Assembly: GCF_040196175.1 (NCBI RefSeq)
Contig: NZ_JBEFNF010000002.1
Coordinates: forward strand, 62,001-126,000
Direction: 5' to 3'
Length of the DNA stretch: 64,000 nt
From: Halospina sp040196175
Lineage (GTDB): Bacteria > Pseudomonadota > Gammaproteobacteria > Pseudomonadales > Oleiphilaceae
Under the pieces are notes generated by a model. It was not told where the DNA came from, did no database searches, and saw nothing but the letters and a program-made list of their open reading frames with translations. Below are positions 34,122-43,046 of the stretch, one piece after another (position 1 is the first letter of the stretch; the number at the start of each line of letters is the position of its first letter). The position numbers and the translations under genes were made by a program.

Positions 34122-34730
34122 ATGAAAAAATTGCTGACCGGTCTTGTACTGACGTTTGGCCTGGCCGGATTGGCCCAGGCGGCTGATCCCAGTGCCGGCG
34201 AAGAAATCGCGCAGAACCAGTGCGTTTCCTGCCACGGCCAGAATGGCGTTGAACCGCTGCAGCCGAACTACGCCCGGCTGGCGGGGCTGGGTGAGGACTA
34301 CCTGTTCAAACAGCTGCGCGACATCAAAAGCGGTGACCGCAACGTGGCGGCTATGATGGGCATCGTCGCCAACCTTGATAAACAGGACATGCGCAATCTG
34401 GCAGCCTATTTCAACGAGCAGGAGATGCCTCGTGGTGAGGCGGACTCCGAGAAGGTTGACGCGGGTAAATCGCTCTACCGTGGCGGTGACCTGTCGCGCG
34501 ACGTTGCAGCTTGTATTGCCTGTCATGGGCCAAAGGGGCTGGGCAACGAGCCTGCCGGTTATCCGCGGCTGAGCGGTCAGTCCGCTGAGTATGTAGTTAA
34601 ATCACTGAAAGATTACCGCTCTGGCGACCGTGTCTATGACGAGCAGAGCCAGATCATGGGCGATATTGCCAGCAAGCTCACCGACAATGAAATGCAAGCG
34701 GTTGCCGAGTATGTTGAGGGGCTCTACTGA
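34122..34730 (+). CDS. Dihaem cytochrome c4
   Basis: 202-residue exported dihaem c-type cytochrome. A signal peptide (1-20, cleaved after AQA) is followed by two homologous cytochrome c domains, each with a CxxCH haem site: C34-VS-C37-H38 and C131-IA-C134-H135. Cytochrome c4 carries electrons to terminal oxidases in the periplasm or at the membrane. The ATG at 34122 gives the signal peptide directly. It is followed by dsbA after 96 bp, the order seen in Pseudomonas. Confidence 0.94.
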   Translation: MKKLLTGLVLTFGLAGLAQAADPSAGEEIAQNQCVSCHGQNGVEPLQPNYARLAGLGEDYLFKQLRDIKSGDRNVAAMMGIVANLDKQDMRNLAAYFNEQEMPRGEADSEKVDAGKSLYRGGDLSRDVAACIACHGPKGLGNEPAGYPRLSGQSAEYVVKSLKDYRSGDRVYDEQSQIMGDIASKLTDNEMQAVAEYVEGLY

Positions 34731-34826
34731 GTCCTACCGGCTCCCTGAAAGTCTCCCTTGCGGGCTGCTTCAAAGTCCGATTGAATGGGATATGAGTTTC
34801 AATGTCTGTGACCGCAGGAGAATGGC

Positions 34827-35456
34827 ATGCTCTATCGCAGCCTGATTGCATTGATGGCCTTCCTTGCTATGGTGCCAGCCGCTGTCGCGGCTGAGTGGGA
34901 GGAGGGGACCCACTACCAGACCCTTTCCAATCCTGTTGAGACCCGCTCCGGAGACCAGCTCGAGCTGGCCGAGGTGTTCTGGTATGGCTGTCCCTCCTGT
35001 TATCGGATGCAGCCTGTGATTGAGGAGTGGCAGCAGGGCAAACCCGAGGACGTTAATCTGCGTCATGTGCCAGCTTCCCTTCGGGGTGATTGGGAGCCCC
35101 ATGCCAAGGCGTTCTATGCGGCCCGGGAACTGGGCGTTTTGGACCAGGTCCACTCCGAACTGTTTGATGCGCTGGCTGGCGAGCGGCGTGACCTGAGCGA
35201 TCTTGATGCGATAGCTGCTTTCTTCGAGGATCAGGGCGCCGCGGACGCAGAGACGGTTCGCGATGCCTGGGCCAGTTTTGCCGTGGATACCGCCATGCGA
35301 CGTGGCCGTCAGTTCCAGCAGGGAGCTAAAGTTTCAGGCACGCCGACGCTCGTGGTGGAAGGTAAATACGTGATCTCGGTCAGGGGCGCAGGCAACTACG
35401 AGAACATGTTGGCAATCGCGGAGCACCTGCTTGAAAAGGAACGCACCGGCGACTGA
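34827..35456 (+). CDS. dsbA: Thiol:disulfide interchange protein DsbA
   Basis: 209-residue periplasmic oxidant that introduces disulfides into exported proteins. It has a signal peptide (1-21, VAA cleavage), a thioredoxin fold with an inserted helical domain, the active site C55-P-S-C58, and a cis-proline loop SGTPTLV. The usual DsbA dipeptide is Pro-His; Pro-Ser is a substitution that in model thiol oxidases lowers oxidising power. AGGAG lies 6 bases before the ATG. It follows cytochrome c4 and is itself followed closely by the EEP-family gene. Confidence 0.93.
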   Translation: MLYRSLIALMAFLAMVPAAVAAEWEEGTHYQTLSNPVETRSGDQLELAEVFWYGCPSCYRMQPVIEEWQQGKPEDVNLRHVPASLRGDWEPHAKAFYAARELGVLDQVHSELFDALAGERRDLSDLDAIAAFFEDQGAADAETVRDAWASFAVDTAMRRGRQFQQGAKVSGTPTLVVEGKYVISVRGAGNYENMLAIAEHLLEKERTGD

Positions 35457-35491
35457 TTTTGTATCCGAAGCTGCGTGACCAGGTCCGGCGA

Positions 35492-36325
35492 ATGGCCGTT
35501 TCCGGTCGCTCGCGGGGCGCGGCGTCAGACTCTGACAGGGCACCTTCGCTGGCCGAGACGGGCCGCATCCGGTTGCTGACCTTCAATATCCAGGTTGGCA
35601 TCGCCACGGGGGCCTACCACCATTATTTCACCCGGAGCTGGCAACATCTGCTACCGCATTCCAGGCGCCGGGATAACCTGGATCGCATCGCGGAACTGCT
35701 GTGCGATTACGACGTGATCGCTCTTCAGGAGTGTGATGGTGGCTCGCTGAGAAGTGGTTTCGTCAATCAGGTCCAGTATCTGGCGTGTCAGGGGGGATTC
35801 GCGTATTGGCGTCAGCAGCTTAACCGCAATCTCGGCCGTATCGCCCAGCACAGCAATGGTATTCTCAGCCGATATCAGCCCCTGCGAGTGGAAGAGCACC
35901 GCCTGCCGGCCCTGATCCCGGGGCGCGGCGCCATGATGGCCTTCTATGGCAATCCCGATGATCCGCTGGTGCTGGTGTTGATGCATCTGTCACTGAGCAA
36001 GGGAGCCCAGAACCGCCAGCTGGACTATATCCGGGCGCTGATTGCCCCCTATCGGCACGTGGTGCTCATGGGTGACATGAATGCTCACGCCGAACAGCTG
36101 CTCACCCATTCCCCGCTGCGTTCCGCGGAGCTGATCCCTCTGCCCGGATCAGCAATGAGTTTCCCCAGCTGGCGGCCGGAAAAGGCGCTCGATCACATTC
36201 TGGTCAGTCCCAGCCTCGATGTGCATGACACACAGGTTGTGGATTATCCGGTGTCGGATCACCTGCCGATCAGTATGGAGATCGAAATTCCCGGGGGTCC
36301 AGAGGCGTCAATAAGAGAGGGGTAG
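35492..36325 (+). CDS. Endonuclease/exonuclease/phosphatase (EEP) family protein
   Basis: 277 residues with the EEP (DNase I-like) fold: LLTFNIQVG at the first strand, ALQECDGG with the metal-binding glutamate, LMGDMNAH with the Asp-x-Asn pair, and the C-terminal LDHILVS and SDHLPI catalytic His segments. The family covers Mg-dependent nucleases and sphingomyelinase- or inositol-phosphatase-like enzymes; no signal peptide is seen, so substrate is open. A TTG at 35459 directly after dsbA could be an alternative start. The gene follows dsbA in the same orientation, as in Pseudomonas. Confidence 0.8.
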   Translation: MAVSGRSRGAASDSDRAPSLAETGRIRLLTFNIQVGIATGAYHHYFTRSWQHLLPHSRRRDNLDRIAELLCDYDVIALQECDGGSLRSGFVNQVQYLACQGGFAYWRQQLNRNLGRIAQHSNGILSRYQPLRVEEHRLPALIPGRGAMMAFYGNPDDPLVLVLMHLSLSKGAQNRQLDYIRALIAPYRHVVLMGDMNAHAEQLLTHSPLRSAELIPLPGSAMSFPSWRPEKALDHILVSPSLDVHDTQVVDYPVSDHLPISMEIEIPGGPEASIREG

Positions 36326-36344
36326 GGACTCGTTAAAACTTGAA

Positions 36345-36375
36345 AGGGCCCGGAAACGAGGTTTTTCCAGGCCCT
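36345..36375 (-). terminator. Terminator after rpmG
   Basis: AGGGCC and GGCCCT arms with an inner GGAAA/TTTCC pair form a bulged stem around a short loop. On the minus strand it is followed by TTTCAAGTTTT, so it most likely ends the rpmBG transcript; on the plus strand it may also stop the EEP gene. Confidence 0.6.
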
Positions 36376-36382
36376 GAATCAC

Positions 36383-36538
36383 TTATTTAAGCTTGGTTTC
36401 CTTATACGCAACATGCCGACGCACAACCGGATCGTACTTTTTGATCTCAAGCTTGTCCGGTGTGTTCCGCTTGTTCTTGGTCGTGGTGTAGAAGTGACCT
36501 GTGCCGGCAGTGGACGCCAGTTTGATCTTTTCGCGCAT
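36383..36538 (-). CDS. rpmG: 50S ribosomal protein L33
   Basis: 51-residue basic protein with the L33 pattern KLASTAGTGHFYTTTKNKR and KKYDPVVRRHVAYKETK. It lacks the paired CxxC zinc motifs of some L33 paralogues, so it is the zinc-independent type. The ATG at 36538 gives the conserved start MREKIKL. It lies 10 bp after rpmB, forming the usual rpmB-rpmG operon. Confidence 0.98.
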   Translation of the reverse strand: MREKIKLASTAGTGHFYTTTKNKRNTPDKLEIKKYDPVVRRHVAYKETKLK

Positions 36539-36548
36539 GGTACTCTCC

Positions 36549-36785
36549 TCAAACCTTCTCGCCGCGGGCACGCAGGTCTTTCAGGACCGTCTCGATACCC
36601 TTTTTATCAATGGTGCGCAGACCCTTGGTGGAAACGCGCAGCTTCACGAAGCGGTTCTCACTCTCCACCCAGAAACGGTGGGTCTGCAGGTTGGGCAGAA
36701 ACCGCCGTTTACGATGGTTCATGGCGTGTGAAACGTTGTTACCGGTGGCCGTGCGCTTACCGGTCACCTGACAGACTCTGGACAT
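36549..36785 (-). CDS. rpmB: 50S ribosomal protein L28
   Basis: 78-residue basic L28 with MSRVCQVTGKRTATGNNVSHA at the N terminus and the RFLPNLQTHRFWVE segment. It heads the rpmBG operon. An extended -10 promoter with a GC-rich discriminator sits about 120 bp upstream, as is usual for growth-rate-controlled ribosomal genes. Confidence 0.98.
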   Translation of the reverse strand: MSRVCQVTGKRTATGNNVSHAMNHRKRRFLPNLQTHRFWVESENRFVKLRVSTKGLRTIDKKGIETVLKDLRARGEKV

Positions 36786-36906
36786 ATTCGGCCTCCAACT
36801 GAGCGTTGGTCATATTGATTGAAAACGAATCCCGCGCCCCGTGGTGCCCTGCCGCCTTTGTGCACCCGCTGGCGGCTTGCGCCTGACGCTCCCGGAAAAG
36901 GCGGGT

Positions 36907-36935
36907 TTTATACCAGAAAAGGCTGTCTGACGCAA
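36907..36935 (-). promoter_or_regulatory. Promoter of rpmB-rpmG
   Basis: TTGCGT, a 17-bp spacer and TATAAA on the minus strand, with TG one base before the -10 (extended -10). A GC-rich discriminator (CCCGCC) follows, a feature of stringently controlled ribosomal promoters. It lies just downstream of the radC stop on the same strand. Confidence 0.8.
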
Positions 36936-36947
36936 AGGTTTCCGCTT

Positions 36948-37622
36948 TTACAGGTGCCCGGTCTCTGCCATAGAGCTGACTTCATTGTGCCCCACAATCA
37001 TGTGATCCAGTACCCGCACATCGATCAGGCCCAGTGCGGAACGCAATCGTTCTGTGAGATTGACGTCGGCGCTGCTGGGCTCAGCCACGCCGGAAGGGTG
37101 ATTGTGCGCCAGGATGACGGCCGCCGCGTTAGTCTCCAGCGCGCGGCGGACCACTTCCCGGGGATAGACCGCGGCCCCGTCTATAGTGCCGGTGAACAGT
37201 TCCTCGTAGCGAATTACCCGGTGTCGGGTATCCAGGAACAGACAGGCAAAGACCTCATGGTGGCGTGTCACCAGTTTGCTTTTCAGGTAGGTGCGGGTGG
37301 CTGCTGGTGAGGTGAGCGGGTCGCCCGTGGTAACCGGCGATTCCATGACTCGCTCGGCCATGGTCAGTGCGGCCTGCAGCTGGGCGAATTTGGCGGTGCC
37401 CAGGCCGGGCGTCTGGCAGAAGCGCTCGGACGAGGCACCGGTGAGCGCCCGCAGACTGCCAAAGCCGCTGAGTAGCTCGCGTGCGAGCGTCATGACGGGG
37501 CGCCCGGCGCTGCCTGTGCGCAGAAAAATGGCAAGCAGTTCCGCATCCGTGAGGCTGTCCGGTCCGTGGTGCAGCAGTTTTTCCCGCGGGCGTTCCGCTG
37601 CCGGGAGGTCTTTCAGTGACAT
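36948..37622 (-). CDS. radC: RadC-family JAB domain protein
   Basis: 224 residues: an N-terminal helix-hairpin-helix region and a C-terminal JAMM/MPN+ metalloprotease-like domain with the H-x-H-P-S-G-x7-S-x2-D motif (AHNHPSGVAEPSSAD). The name comes from a supposed DNA-repair role that is no longer accepted; the real function is unknown. It is divergent from coaBC, the same order as in Pseudomonas and E. coli. Confidence 0.95.
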   Translation of the reverse strand: MSLKDLPAAERPREKLLHHGPDSLTDAELLAIFLRTGSAGRPVMTLARELLSGFGSLRALTGASSERFCQTPGLGTAKFAQLQAALTMAERVMESPVTTGDPLTSPAATRTYLKSKLVTRHHEVFACLFLDTRHRVIRYEELFTGTIDGAAVYPREVVRRALETNAAAVILAHNHPSGVAEPSSADVNLTERLRSALGLIDVRVLDHMIVGHNEVSSMAETGHL

Positions 37623-37767
37623 GGCGGCTCCTTCGCTGTTGGGTCCTGATCCTTCAGATCACCGCCCTGACGGCGGTGACGGCCAAGTCTAGCGTTACTG
37701 CCTGCCGCTGCCAATACCGGGCAGGGATCTGGTATCTTGGCCATCAAAACAGTTCCCAGAGGCGAAA

Positions 37768-38979
37768 GTGGGTAAACGGATTCTTCTCGGCGTCACCGGT
37801 GGCATCGCCGCCTACAAGAGTGCGGAGCTTGTGCGCGAGCTGCGCCGTCAGGGTCATGAGGTTCAGGTGGTGATGACCAACGGCGCGCACGCGTTTGTGC
37901 AGCCGCTCACCTTTCAGGCACTGAGTGGCCACCCCGTGCGGGAGAGCCTGCTTGAGCCGGAAGCCGAAGCCGGGATGGGCCACATTGAACTGGCGAAGTG
38001 GGCGGATCTGGTGCTGGTGGCGCCCGCCTCGGCGGACGTGATGGCCAAGCTGGCCGGCGGTTTGGCGGATGACCTGCTGACCACCGTCTGCCTAGCCACG
38101 CAGGTTCCGATTGCGTTGGCGCCGGCTATGAACCAGGCCATGTGGCGCAATGCCCGTACCCAGCGCAACCGGAGCCTGCTTGCGGCGGACCCCCAGCTCC
38201 GGCTCTGGGGCCCGCAAGCAGGGGATCAGGCCTGCGGTGATACAGGGCCGGGGCGGATGCTGGAACCGGCGGTGCTGGCGCAGGAGGTGGCCGCCATGGC
38301 GGATCAACCGCTGGCAGGGCGCAGACTTGTGATTACCGCTGGCCCCACCCGTGAGGCGTTGGATCCGGTCCGTTATATTTCCAATCACAGTTCCGGGCGC
38401 ATGGGATTTGCCCTGGCGCAAGCGGCCTCAGAGCAGGGAGCGGAAGTGACGCTGGTAGCCGGCCCTGTGGAGCAGCCCACCCCCGGGGGTGTAGCCCGCA
38501 TTGATGTGACCTCGGCTCTGGAAATGAAGGAGGCGGTGGATCAGGCGGTCTCTGCCGGCGCTGACTGGTTCATCGCCACCGCGGCGGTGGCCGATTACCG
38601 GCCAATAACCGTTGCTGACCAGAAAATGAAGAAGGAGCCTGACGCCGATGCGCCTGTTGTCGAGCTCGAAGAAAATCCGGATATCCTCGCCAGTGTTGCC
38701 GCTAGAACGGAACAGCGACCTCTCACTATCGGTTTTGCCGCCGAAACCCGCGATGTTGCCGACTATGCCCGCGACAAGCTCAGCCGCAAAGGTCTGGATT
38801 TGATCGTTGCTAATGACGTTACAACGCCCGGCCTTGGTTTCAACAGTGACAGTAATGCGGTTGAGGTCTTCTGGGCCGATGGCAGCGAGCGCTTCGAGGC
38901 CCGCCCGAAGCGCGAACTGGCGCGGGATTTGATCCGTCTTTTCCAGGCACACCAGAGCAACCCACCATCCCAACTGTAG
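37768..38979 (+). CDS. coaBC: Bifunctional phosphopantothenoylcysteine decarboxylase / phosphopantothenate-cysteine ligase
   Basis: 403 residues. The N-terminal flavoprotein CoaC domain has GGIAAYKSAEL and APASADVMAKLAGGLADD, with the MNQAMW segment; the C-terminal CoaB domain has ITAGPTREALDPVRYISNHSSGRMG and the KMKKE loop. Together they convert phosphopantothenate to phosphopantetheine for CoA. The start is a GTG at 37768 with AGAGGCG upstream. dut follows 17 bp later. Confidence 0.97.
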   Translation: MGKRILLGVTGGIAAYKSAELVRELRRQGHEVQVVMTNGAHAFVQPLTFQALSGHPVRESLLEPEAEAGMGHIELAKWADLVLVAPASADVMAKLAGGLADDLLTTVCLATQVPIALAPAMNQAMWRNARTQRNRSLLAADPQLRLWGPQAGDQACGDTGPGRMLEPAVLAQEVAAMADQPLAGRRLVITAGPTREALDPVRYISNHSSGRMGFALAQAASEQGAEVTLVAGPVEQPTPGGVARIDVTSALEMKEAVDQAVSAGADWFIATAAVADYRPITVADQKMKKEPDADAPVVELEENPDILASVAARTEQRPLTIGFAAETRDVADYARDKLSRKGLDLIVANDVTTPGLGFNSDSNAVEVFWADGSERFEARPKRELARDLIRLFQAHQSNPPSQL

Positions 38980-38996
38980 AGGAGCGCCAGCCCACC

Positions 38997-39458
38997 ATGG
39001 CCAACCAATCGATTGAAGTCCGGATCCTTGATGAGCGCCTGGGGGATCGCTTTCCCATGCCTGACTACGCTACCCGGGGGTCCGCGGGCTTGGATTTGCG
39101 AGCCTGCCTGCCGGAATCACTGACGCTGGAGCCTGGCGAGACGAACCTTCTGCCCACAGGCATGGCGGTGCATATTGCTGATCCGGGACTGGCGGGTATG
39201 ATCCTGCCGCGCTCAGGGCTGGGGCATAAGCACGGCATTGTGCTGGGGAATCTGGTCGGGCTGATCGACTCGGATTATCAGGGCGAGCTCATGGTTTCGT
39301 GTTGGAATCGAGGTAACATCGCTTTCACCATCGAGCCTGGCGACCGTATTGCGCAGTTCGTTGTGGTGCCTGTCGTGCAGGCCGATTTCCAGGTTGTCGA
39401 ATCATTCTCGGGCTCTGAGCGCGGGGTAGGAGGTTTCGGCTCCACCGGGGGGCAATAA
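38997..39458 (+). CDS. dut: Deoxyuridine 5'-triphosphate nucleotidohydrolase
   Basis: 153-residue homotrimeric dUTPase that removes dUTP and supplies dUMP for thymidylate. The five conserved motifs are visible, including GSAGLDLRA, LPRSGLGHKHG, GLIDSDYQGEL, GDRIAQFVV and the C-terminal P-loop-like RGVGGFGSTGG. It lies between coaBC and algC in the conserved order coaBC-dut-algC-argB. Confidence 0.97.
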   Translation: MANQSIEVRILDERLGDRFPMPDYATRGSAGLDLRACLPESLTLEPGETNLLPTGMAVHIADPGLAGMILPRSGLGHKHGIVLGNLVGLIDSDYQGELMVSCWNRGNIAFTIEPGDRIAQFVVVPVVQADFQVVESFSGSERGVGGFGSTGGQ

Positions 39459-39524
39459 GGATGCAATCACCTTTCAGCCATCTATACTGGCCTGATAACC
39501 CCTCCCAGATGCAAGGATGACACC

Positions 39525-42128
39525 ATGAAATTCCGACTCAGAAAGGCCGCTTCAGGGCCGGAATCCGAATCGGGCAGCGCCCGCTCCTTTCCGCTTTCAC
39601 GGATCCCGGTGCTGCAGTCGCTGATTGTCGTGGGCGGACTGGCACTTGTGGGTCTGCTGGTTAGTTTCCTGCTGGTAACACCAGCGGAAAAAAAAGTGCT
39701 TGAAGACAACACCCAGGAGAGGGCGGATGCGCTCAGATCACGATTCAACCAGCATCTGAACTATCTGCACGATGTGGTGGCCGCGTTTGCGGCCCAGGAT
39801 TCGATCCGCGCCGCTGTCACTGGCGGTGATGACCGCGAGAATGCTGCCCGAATCCTCCAGGACACACTGCCGGCTGCTGAAACCGTTTTTCTGTTTGAAC
39901 CCGGAAACGTGAGCCAGCCGGAAGACCGCAGCTGGGAGCTGGGGTTTGCCAGTATTGACCTGGCAAGACAGGCCGAGCGCGACGGTGAGTCGCGGATGGA
40001 TGCTTTCCAGCGCGATGGCAGCTGGTTCGTCCAGATTGCGGCACCGGTGGGCGGCTCCGGTGGTGGCAGCCTGCTGGTGATTTTCGATGATTCAGTGATG
40101 GATCCTGTGCTTTCGGCAGCAGGGGTGCTGGACGGTTTTGTGGCGCTGCGCCAGCGGGTGGAAGGCCGTGAGGTTCCGGTATTCACCCAGGGCAGTGGCC
40201 AGGGTGACGGTGTGACGCGGGATCTGGCCATCAGCGGCTGGTCGGTGCGCTATAGGCCCGCCTCCCGGGCGCCGGAGCTGATCACCCCCGCGGCACTGTG
40301 GGGCGTACTTGCGGTAGTGGCCGTCCTCATTGTGGGTGGCATCTGGATGGTTTTCGGTCGGCTTCAGAAGCAGCTACGGCAGGATGTGTCCGGCCTCAGT
40401 CAGTGGGCCCAGAAAGCCTTTGAGGGCGACCGCCTGAAACCGCCGGAGCTCCGGGTTCCTGCTGTAAGGGCTCTGGCCGAGACGCTGCAGCGACTTGCCA
40501 GGGAGCGACCGGCGGCCTCTGCTGGAGCAGGCGGCGGCAGCCGCAGGAAGGCAGCGTCCAGTGGTCCGGCAGCAGCGCCGGCCACAGGCGGAGAGGCGGA
40601 CCTACCAGAGGAGACCGATAGTGACAGCGAGCCGTTGTTCGGGGATGATGCGCTCGACATTGACATGCTCAACGGCGATGAGGATGTGCTTGGACTTGGA
40701 GACAGTGACAGTGGTGGGGACACTATGAGCCTTGAGGAAAACGCGGCAGCAACAGTGGACGTGCCGGATTCCATCTTCCGCGCCTATGACATCCGGGGTG
40801 TGGTGGGTGACAGTCTGACCCCGGAGATCGTGGAAACTATTGGTCGGGCTATCGGCAGCGAGGCATTGCAGCGCCGCCAGCACAGCATCTGTGTGGGGTA
40901 TGACGGGCGCCACTCCAGTCCGGATCTGGCCGAGGCCCTGACTCAGGGTGTTCTGGCCACGGGCGTGGATGTGATCCGCATTGGCCGTGTGCCGACACCG
41001 GTGCTTTACTTCGCCACCCACTATCTTGAAACCGGCTCCGGGGTGATGATCACCGGCAGTCACAATCCGCCAGAATACAACGGCCTCAAGATGATGCTCG
41101 GTGGCGATACTCTGGCCGGTGATGCCATCCAGGATCTGCTTACCCGGATTCGCCACAATCAGCTGGAGGAAGGGCAGGGCGAGCGCAGCGACCGCGATGT
41201 CCGCAAGGCCTACATTGACACTATCGTCGGCGACATCGCTGTGGCAGCGCCATTGCGTGTGGTCGTGGATGCGGGCAACGGCGTGGCTGGAGAACTGGGG
41301 CCGGAGTTGATCAGGGAGCTCGGTTGCGAGGTAACACCGCTTTACTGCGATGTGGACGGCAACTTCCCCAATCATCACCCGGATCCGGGCAAGCCGGAAA
41401 ACCTGGCCTCCCTGATTCAAACGGTGCAGAACGAGGGCGCGGATCTGGGTATTGCCTTTGACGGTGACGGTGACCGTCTGGGCGTAGTCACCAACAGCGG
41501 CAAGATTATCTGGCCGGATCGTCTGCTGATGCTGTTCGCGCGCGACGTTGTCTCGCGCAACCCGGGCGCTGACATCATCTATGATGTGAAATGCTCGCGT
41601 CGGCTGGCCAGCGTGGTGAATGAGTATGGCGGTCGGCCAGTGATCTGGAAAACCGGCCACTCCTGGATCAAGGCGAAGATGAAGGAGATGGGCGCGCTGC
41701 TGGCGGGTGAGATGAGCGGCCATATCTTCTTCCGGGAACGCTGGTACGGTTTTGACGATGGCATCTACGCTGCCGCGCGCCTGCTGGAGATACTGGGCAT
41801 CGAGGACCGTGAGGCGGATACCATCTTCGCGGAATTCCCGGAGGACGAAAGCACTCCCGAGATCAATCTGGCGGTGGCGGATGACGACAAGTTCGCTCTG
41901 ATTGAGCGCCTTGCCAGTGGTGGCGATTTCGGCGAGGCCAGCATTACCGATCTTGATGGCCTGCGCGTGGATTACCCGGATGGGTGGGGGCTGTGCCGTG
42001 CTTCCAACACCACGCCCAACCTGGTTCTGCGCTTTGAGGCCCAGAGTGGCGAGGCACTGGAGCGCATCAAGGGGGTTTTCCGGCAACAATTGCAGAAGGC
42101 GGAGCCGTCACTGCAGATTCCGTTCTGA
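39525..42128 (+). CDS. algC: Phosphomannomutase/phosphoglucomutase with membrane-anchored N-terminal extension
   Basis: 867 residues, about twice the size of a soluble mutase. The C-terminal part (about 415-867) is a complete alpha-D-phosphohexomutase: phosphoserine in TGSHNPPEYNG (about 511), metal loop DGDGDR (about 645), sugar loop GEMSGHIFF and phosphate loop RASNTTP near the end. It interconverts hexose 1- and 6-phosphates for LPS, alginate or other exopolysaccharide. The N-terminal part has two membrane helices (about 28-48 and 246-267) flanking a periplasmic domain of roughly 190 residues, then an acidic low-complexity linker (about 330-405). The same long form occurs in Pseudomonas and Marinobacter; the extension's role is unknown. 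Confidence 0.94.
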   Translation: MKFRLRKAASGPESESGSARSFPLSRIPVLQSLIVVGGLALVGLLVSFLLVTPAEKKVLEDNTQERADALRSRFNQHLNYLHDVVAAFAAQDSIRAAVTGGDDRENAARILQDTLPAAETVFLFEPGNVSQPEDRSWELGFASIDLARQAERDGESRMDAFQRDGSWFVQIAAPVGGSGGGSLLVIFDDSVMDPVLSAAGVLDGFVALRQRVEGREVPVFTQGSGQGDGVTRDLAISGWSVRYRPASRAPELITPAALWGVLAVVAVLIVGGIWMVFGRLQKQLRQDVSGLSQWAQKAFEGDRLKPPELRVPAVRALAETLQRLARERPAASAGAGGGSRRKAASSGPAAAPATGGEADLPEETDSDSEPLFGDDALDIDMLNGDEDVLGLGDSDSGGDTMSLEENAAATVDVPDSIFRAYDIRGVVGDSLTPEIVETIGRAIGSEALQRRQHSICVGYDGRHSSPDLAEALTQGVLATGVDVIRIGRVPTPVLYFATHYLETGSGVMITGSHNPPEYNGLKMMLGGDTLAGDAIQDLLTRIRHNQLEEGQGERSDRDVRKAYIDTIVGDIAVAAPLRVVVDAGNGVAGELGPELIRELGCEVTPLYCDVDGNFPNHHPDPGKPENLASLIQTVQNEGADLGIAFDGDGDRLGVVTNSGKIIWPDRLLMLFARDVVSRNPGADIIYDVKCSRRLASVVNEYGGRPVIWKTGHSWIKAKMKEMGALLAGEMSGHIFFRERWYGFDDGIYAAARLLEILGIEDREADTIFAEFPEDESTPEINLAVADDDKFALIERLASGGDFGEASITDLDGLRVDYPDGWGLCRASNTTPNLVLRFEAQSGEALERIKGVFRQQLQKAEPSLQIPF

Positions 42129-42149
42129 TTTCAGGAGACAGTGCATTAC

Positions 42150-43046
42150 ATGACCATGGATCGTGATACGGCCATGCAGGTGGCCTCGGTACTCAGCAAG
42201 GGTCTGCCCTACATCCAGCGGTTTACCGGCAGAACCATCGTGATCAAGTACGGTGGCAATGCCATGGAGAACGAGGAGCTGAAGAACAGCTTCGCGCGGG
42301 ACATCGTGCTGATGAAGCTGGTCGGCATGAACCCCATCATCGTTCACGGTGGTGGCCCGCAGATCGGGGAACTTCTGGAGCGGCTCGAGATCCATTCCGA
42401 GTTCGTCAACGGCATGCGCGTGACTGACAGCGAAACCATGGATGTCGTTGAAATGGTTCTGGGAGGCCGGGTGAACAAGGAGATCGTTTCCCTGATGAAT
42501 CAGCACGGCGGCCGGGCTATTGGTCTCACCGGCAAGGATGCGGGTCTGATCCGGGCGCGGCAGCTGGAGGTGCGCGATCCCTCGCCCGAGGTCACCCGTT
42601 CGGAGATCGTCGACATCGGCCATGTGGGTGAGGTGGTGTCTGTGAACACCGAGGTCATCAACATGCTCACCGCCAGTGATGTGATCCCGGTGATTGCGCC
42701 CATCGGTGTGGGTGATGATGGCAAGGCCTACAACATCAATGCGGATTCCGTGGCCGGTCATGTGGCCTCGGCGCTGGAGGCCGAGAAACTGATCCTGCTG
42801 ACCAATGTGGCAGGCCTTCAGGGCGGTGATGGCAATGTGCTGACGGGGCTTACCGCTGAGCGTGTGGATGAGCTGATCGCGGACGGTACCATCCAGGGCG
42901 GGATGCTGCCGAAGATCCAGTGTGCGCTGGATGCCGTGAAAGGGGGTGTGACATCGTCCCATATCATCGATGGCCGGGTGGCGCATGCCACTCTGCTCGA
43001 GATCTTTACGGATGAGGGTGTGGGGACCCTGATCACCCGGTCCTGA
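42150..43046 (+). CDS. argB: Acetylglutamate kinase
   Basis: 298-residue amino-acid kinase, second step of arginine synthesis. Motifs VIKYGGNAM, IIVHGGGPQIG, the arginine-sensitive type N-terminal helix (QVASVLSKGLPYIQRFTG) and GGMLPKIQCALDAVKGGV are present; the extra N-terminal helix suggests feedback inhibition by arginine. The ATG at 42150 aligns with the Pseudomonas start; AGGAGA lies upstream and a GTG at 42141 is possible. It follows algC closely and overlaps the convergent PilZ gene by 14 bp. Confidence 0.96.
   Translation: MTMDRDTAMQVASVLSKGLPYIQRFTGRTIVIKYGGNAMENEELKNSFARDIVLMKLVGMNPIIVHGGGPQIGELLERLEIHSEFVNGMRVTDSETMDVVEMVLGGRVNKEIVSLMNQHGGRAIGLTGKDAGLIRARQLEVRDPSPEVTRSEIVDIGHVGEVVSVNTEVINMLTASDVIPVIAPIGVGDDGKAYNINADSVAGHVASALEAEKLILLTNVAGLQGGDGNVLTGLTAERVDELIADGTIQGGMLPKIQCALDAVKGGVTSSHIIDGRVAHATLLEIFTDEGVGTLITRS

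Noticed and set aside
36786..36947. Search for a further gene or tRNA between rpmB and radC
   Set aside because: Only the rpmB promoter is visible; no frame with a ribosome site and no cloverleaf.
40602..42089. 495-residue open frame antisense to algC
   Set aside because: It lies opposite the confirmed mutase domain and carries no family signature; the opposite frame explains its length.
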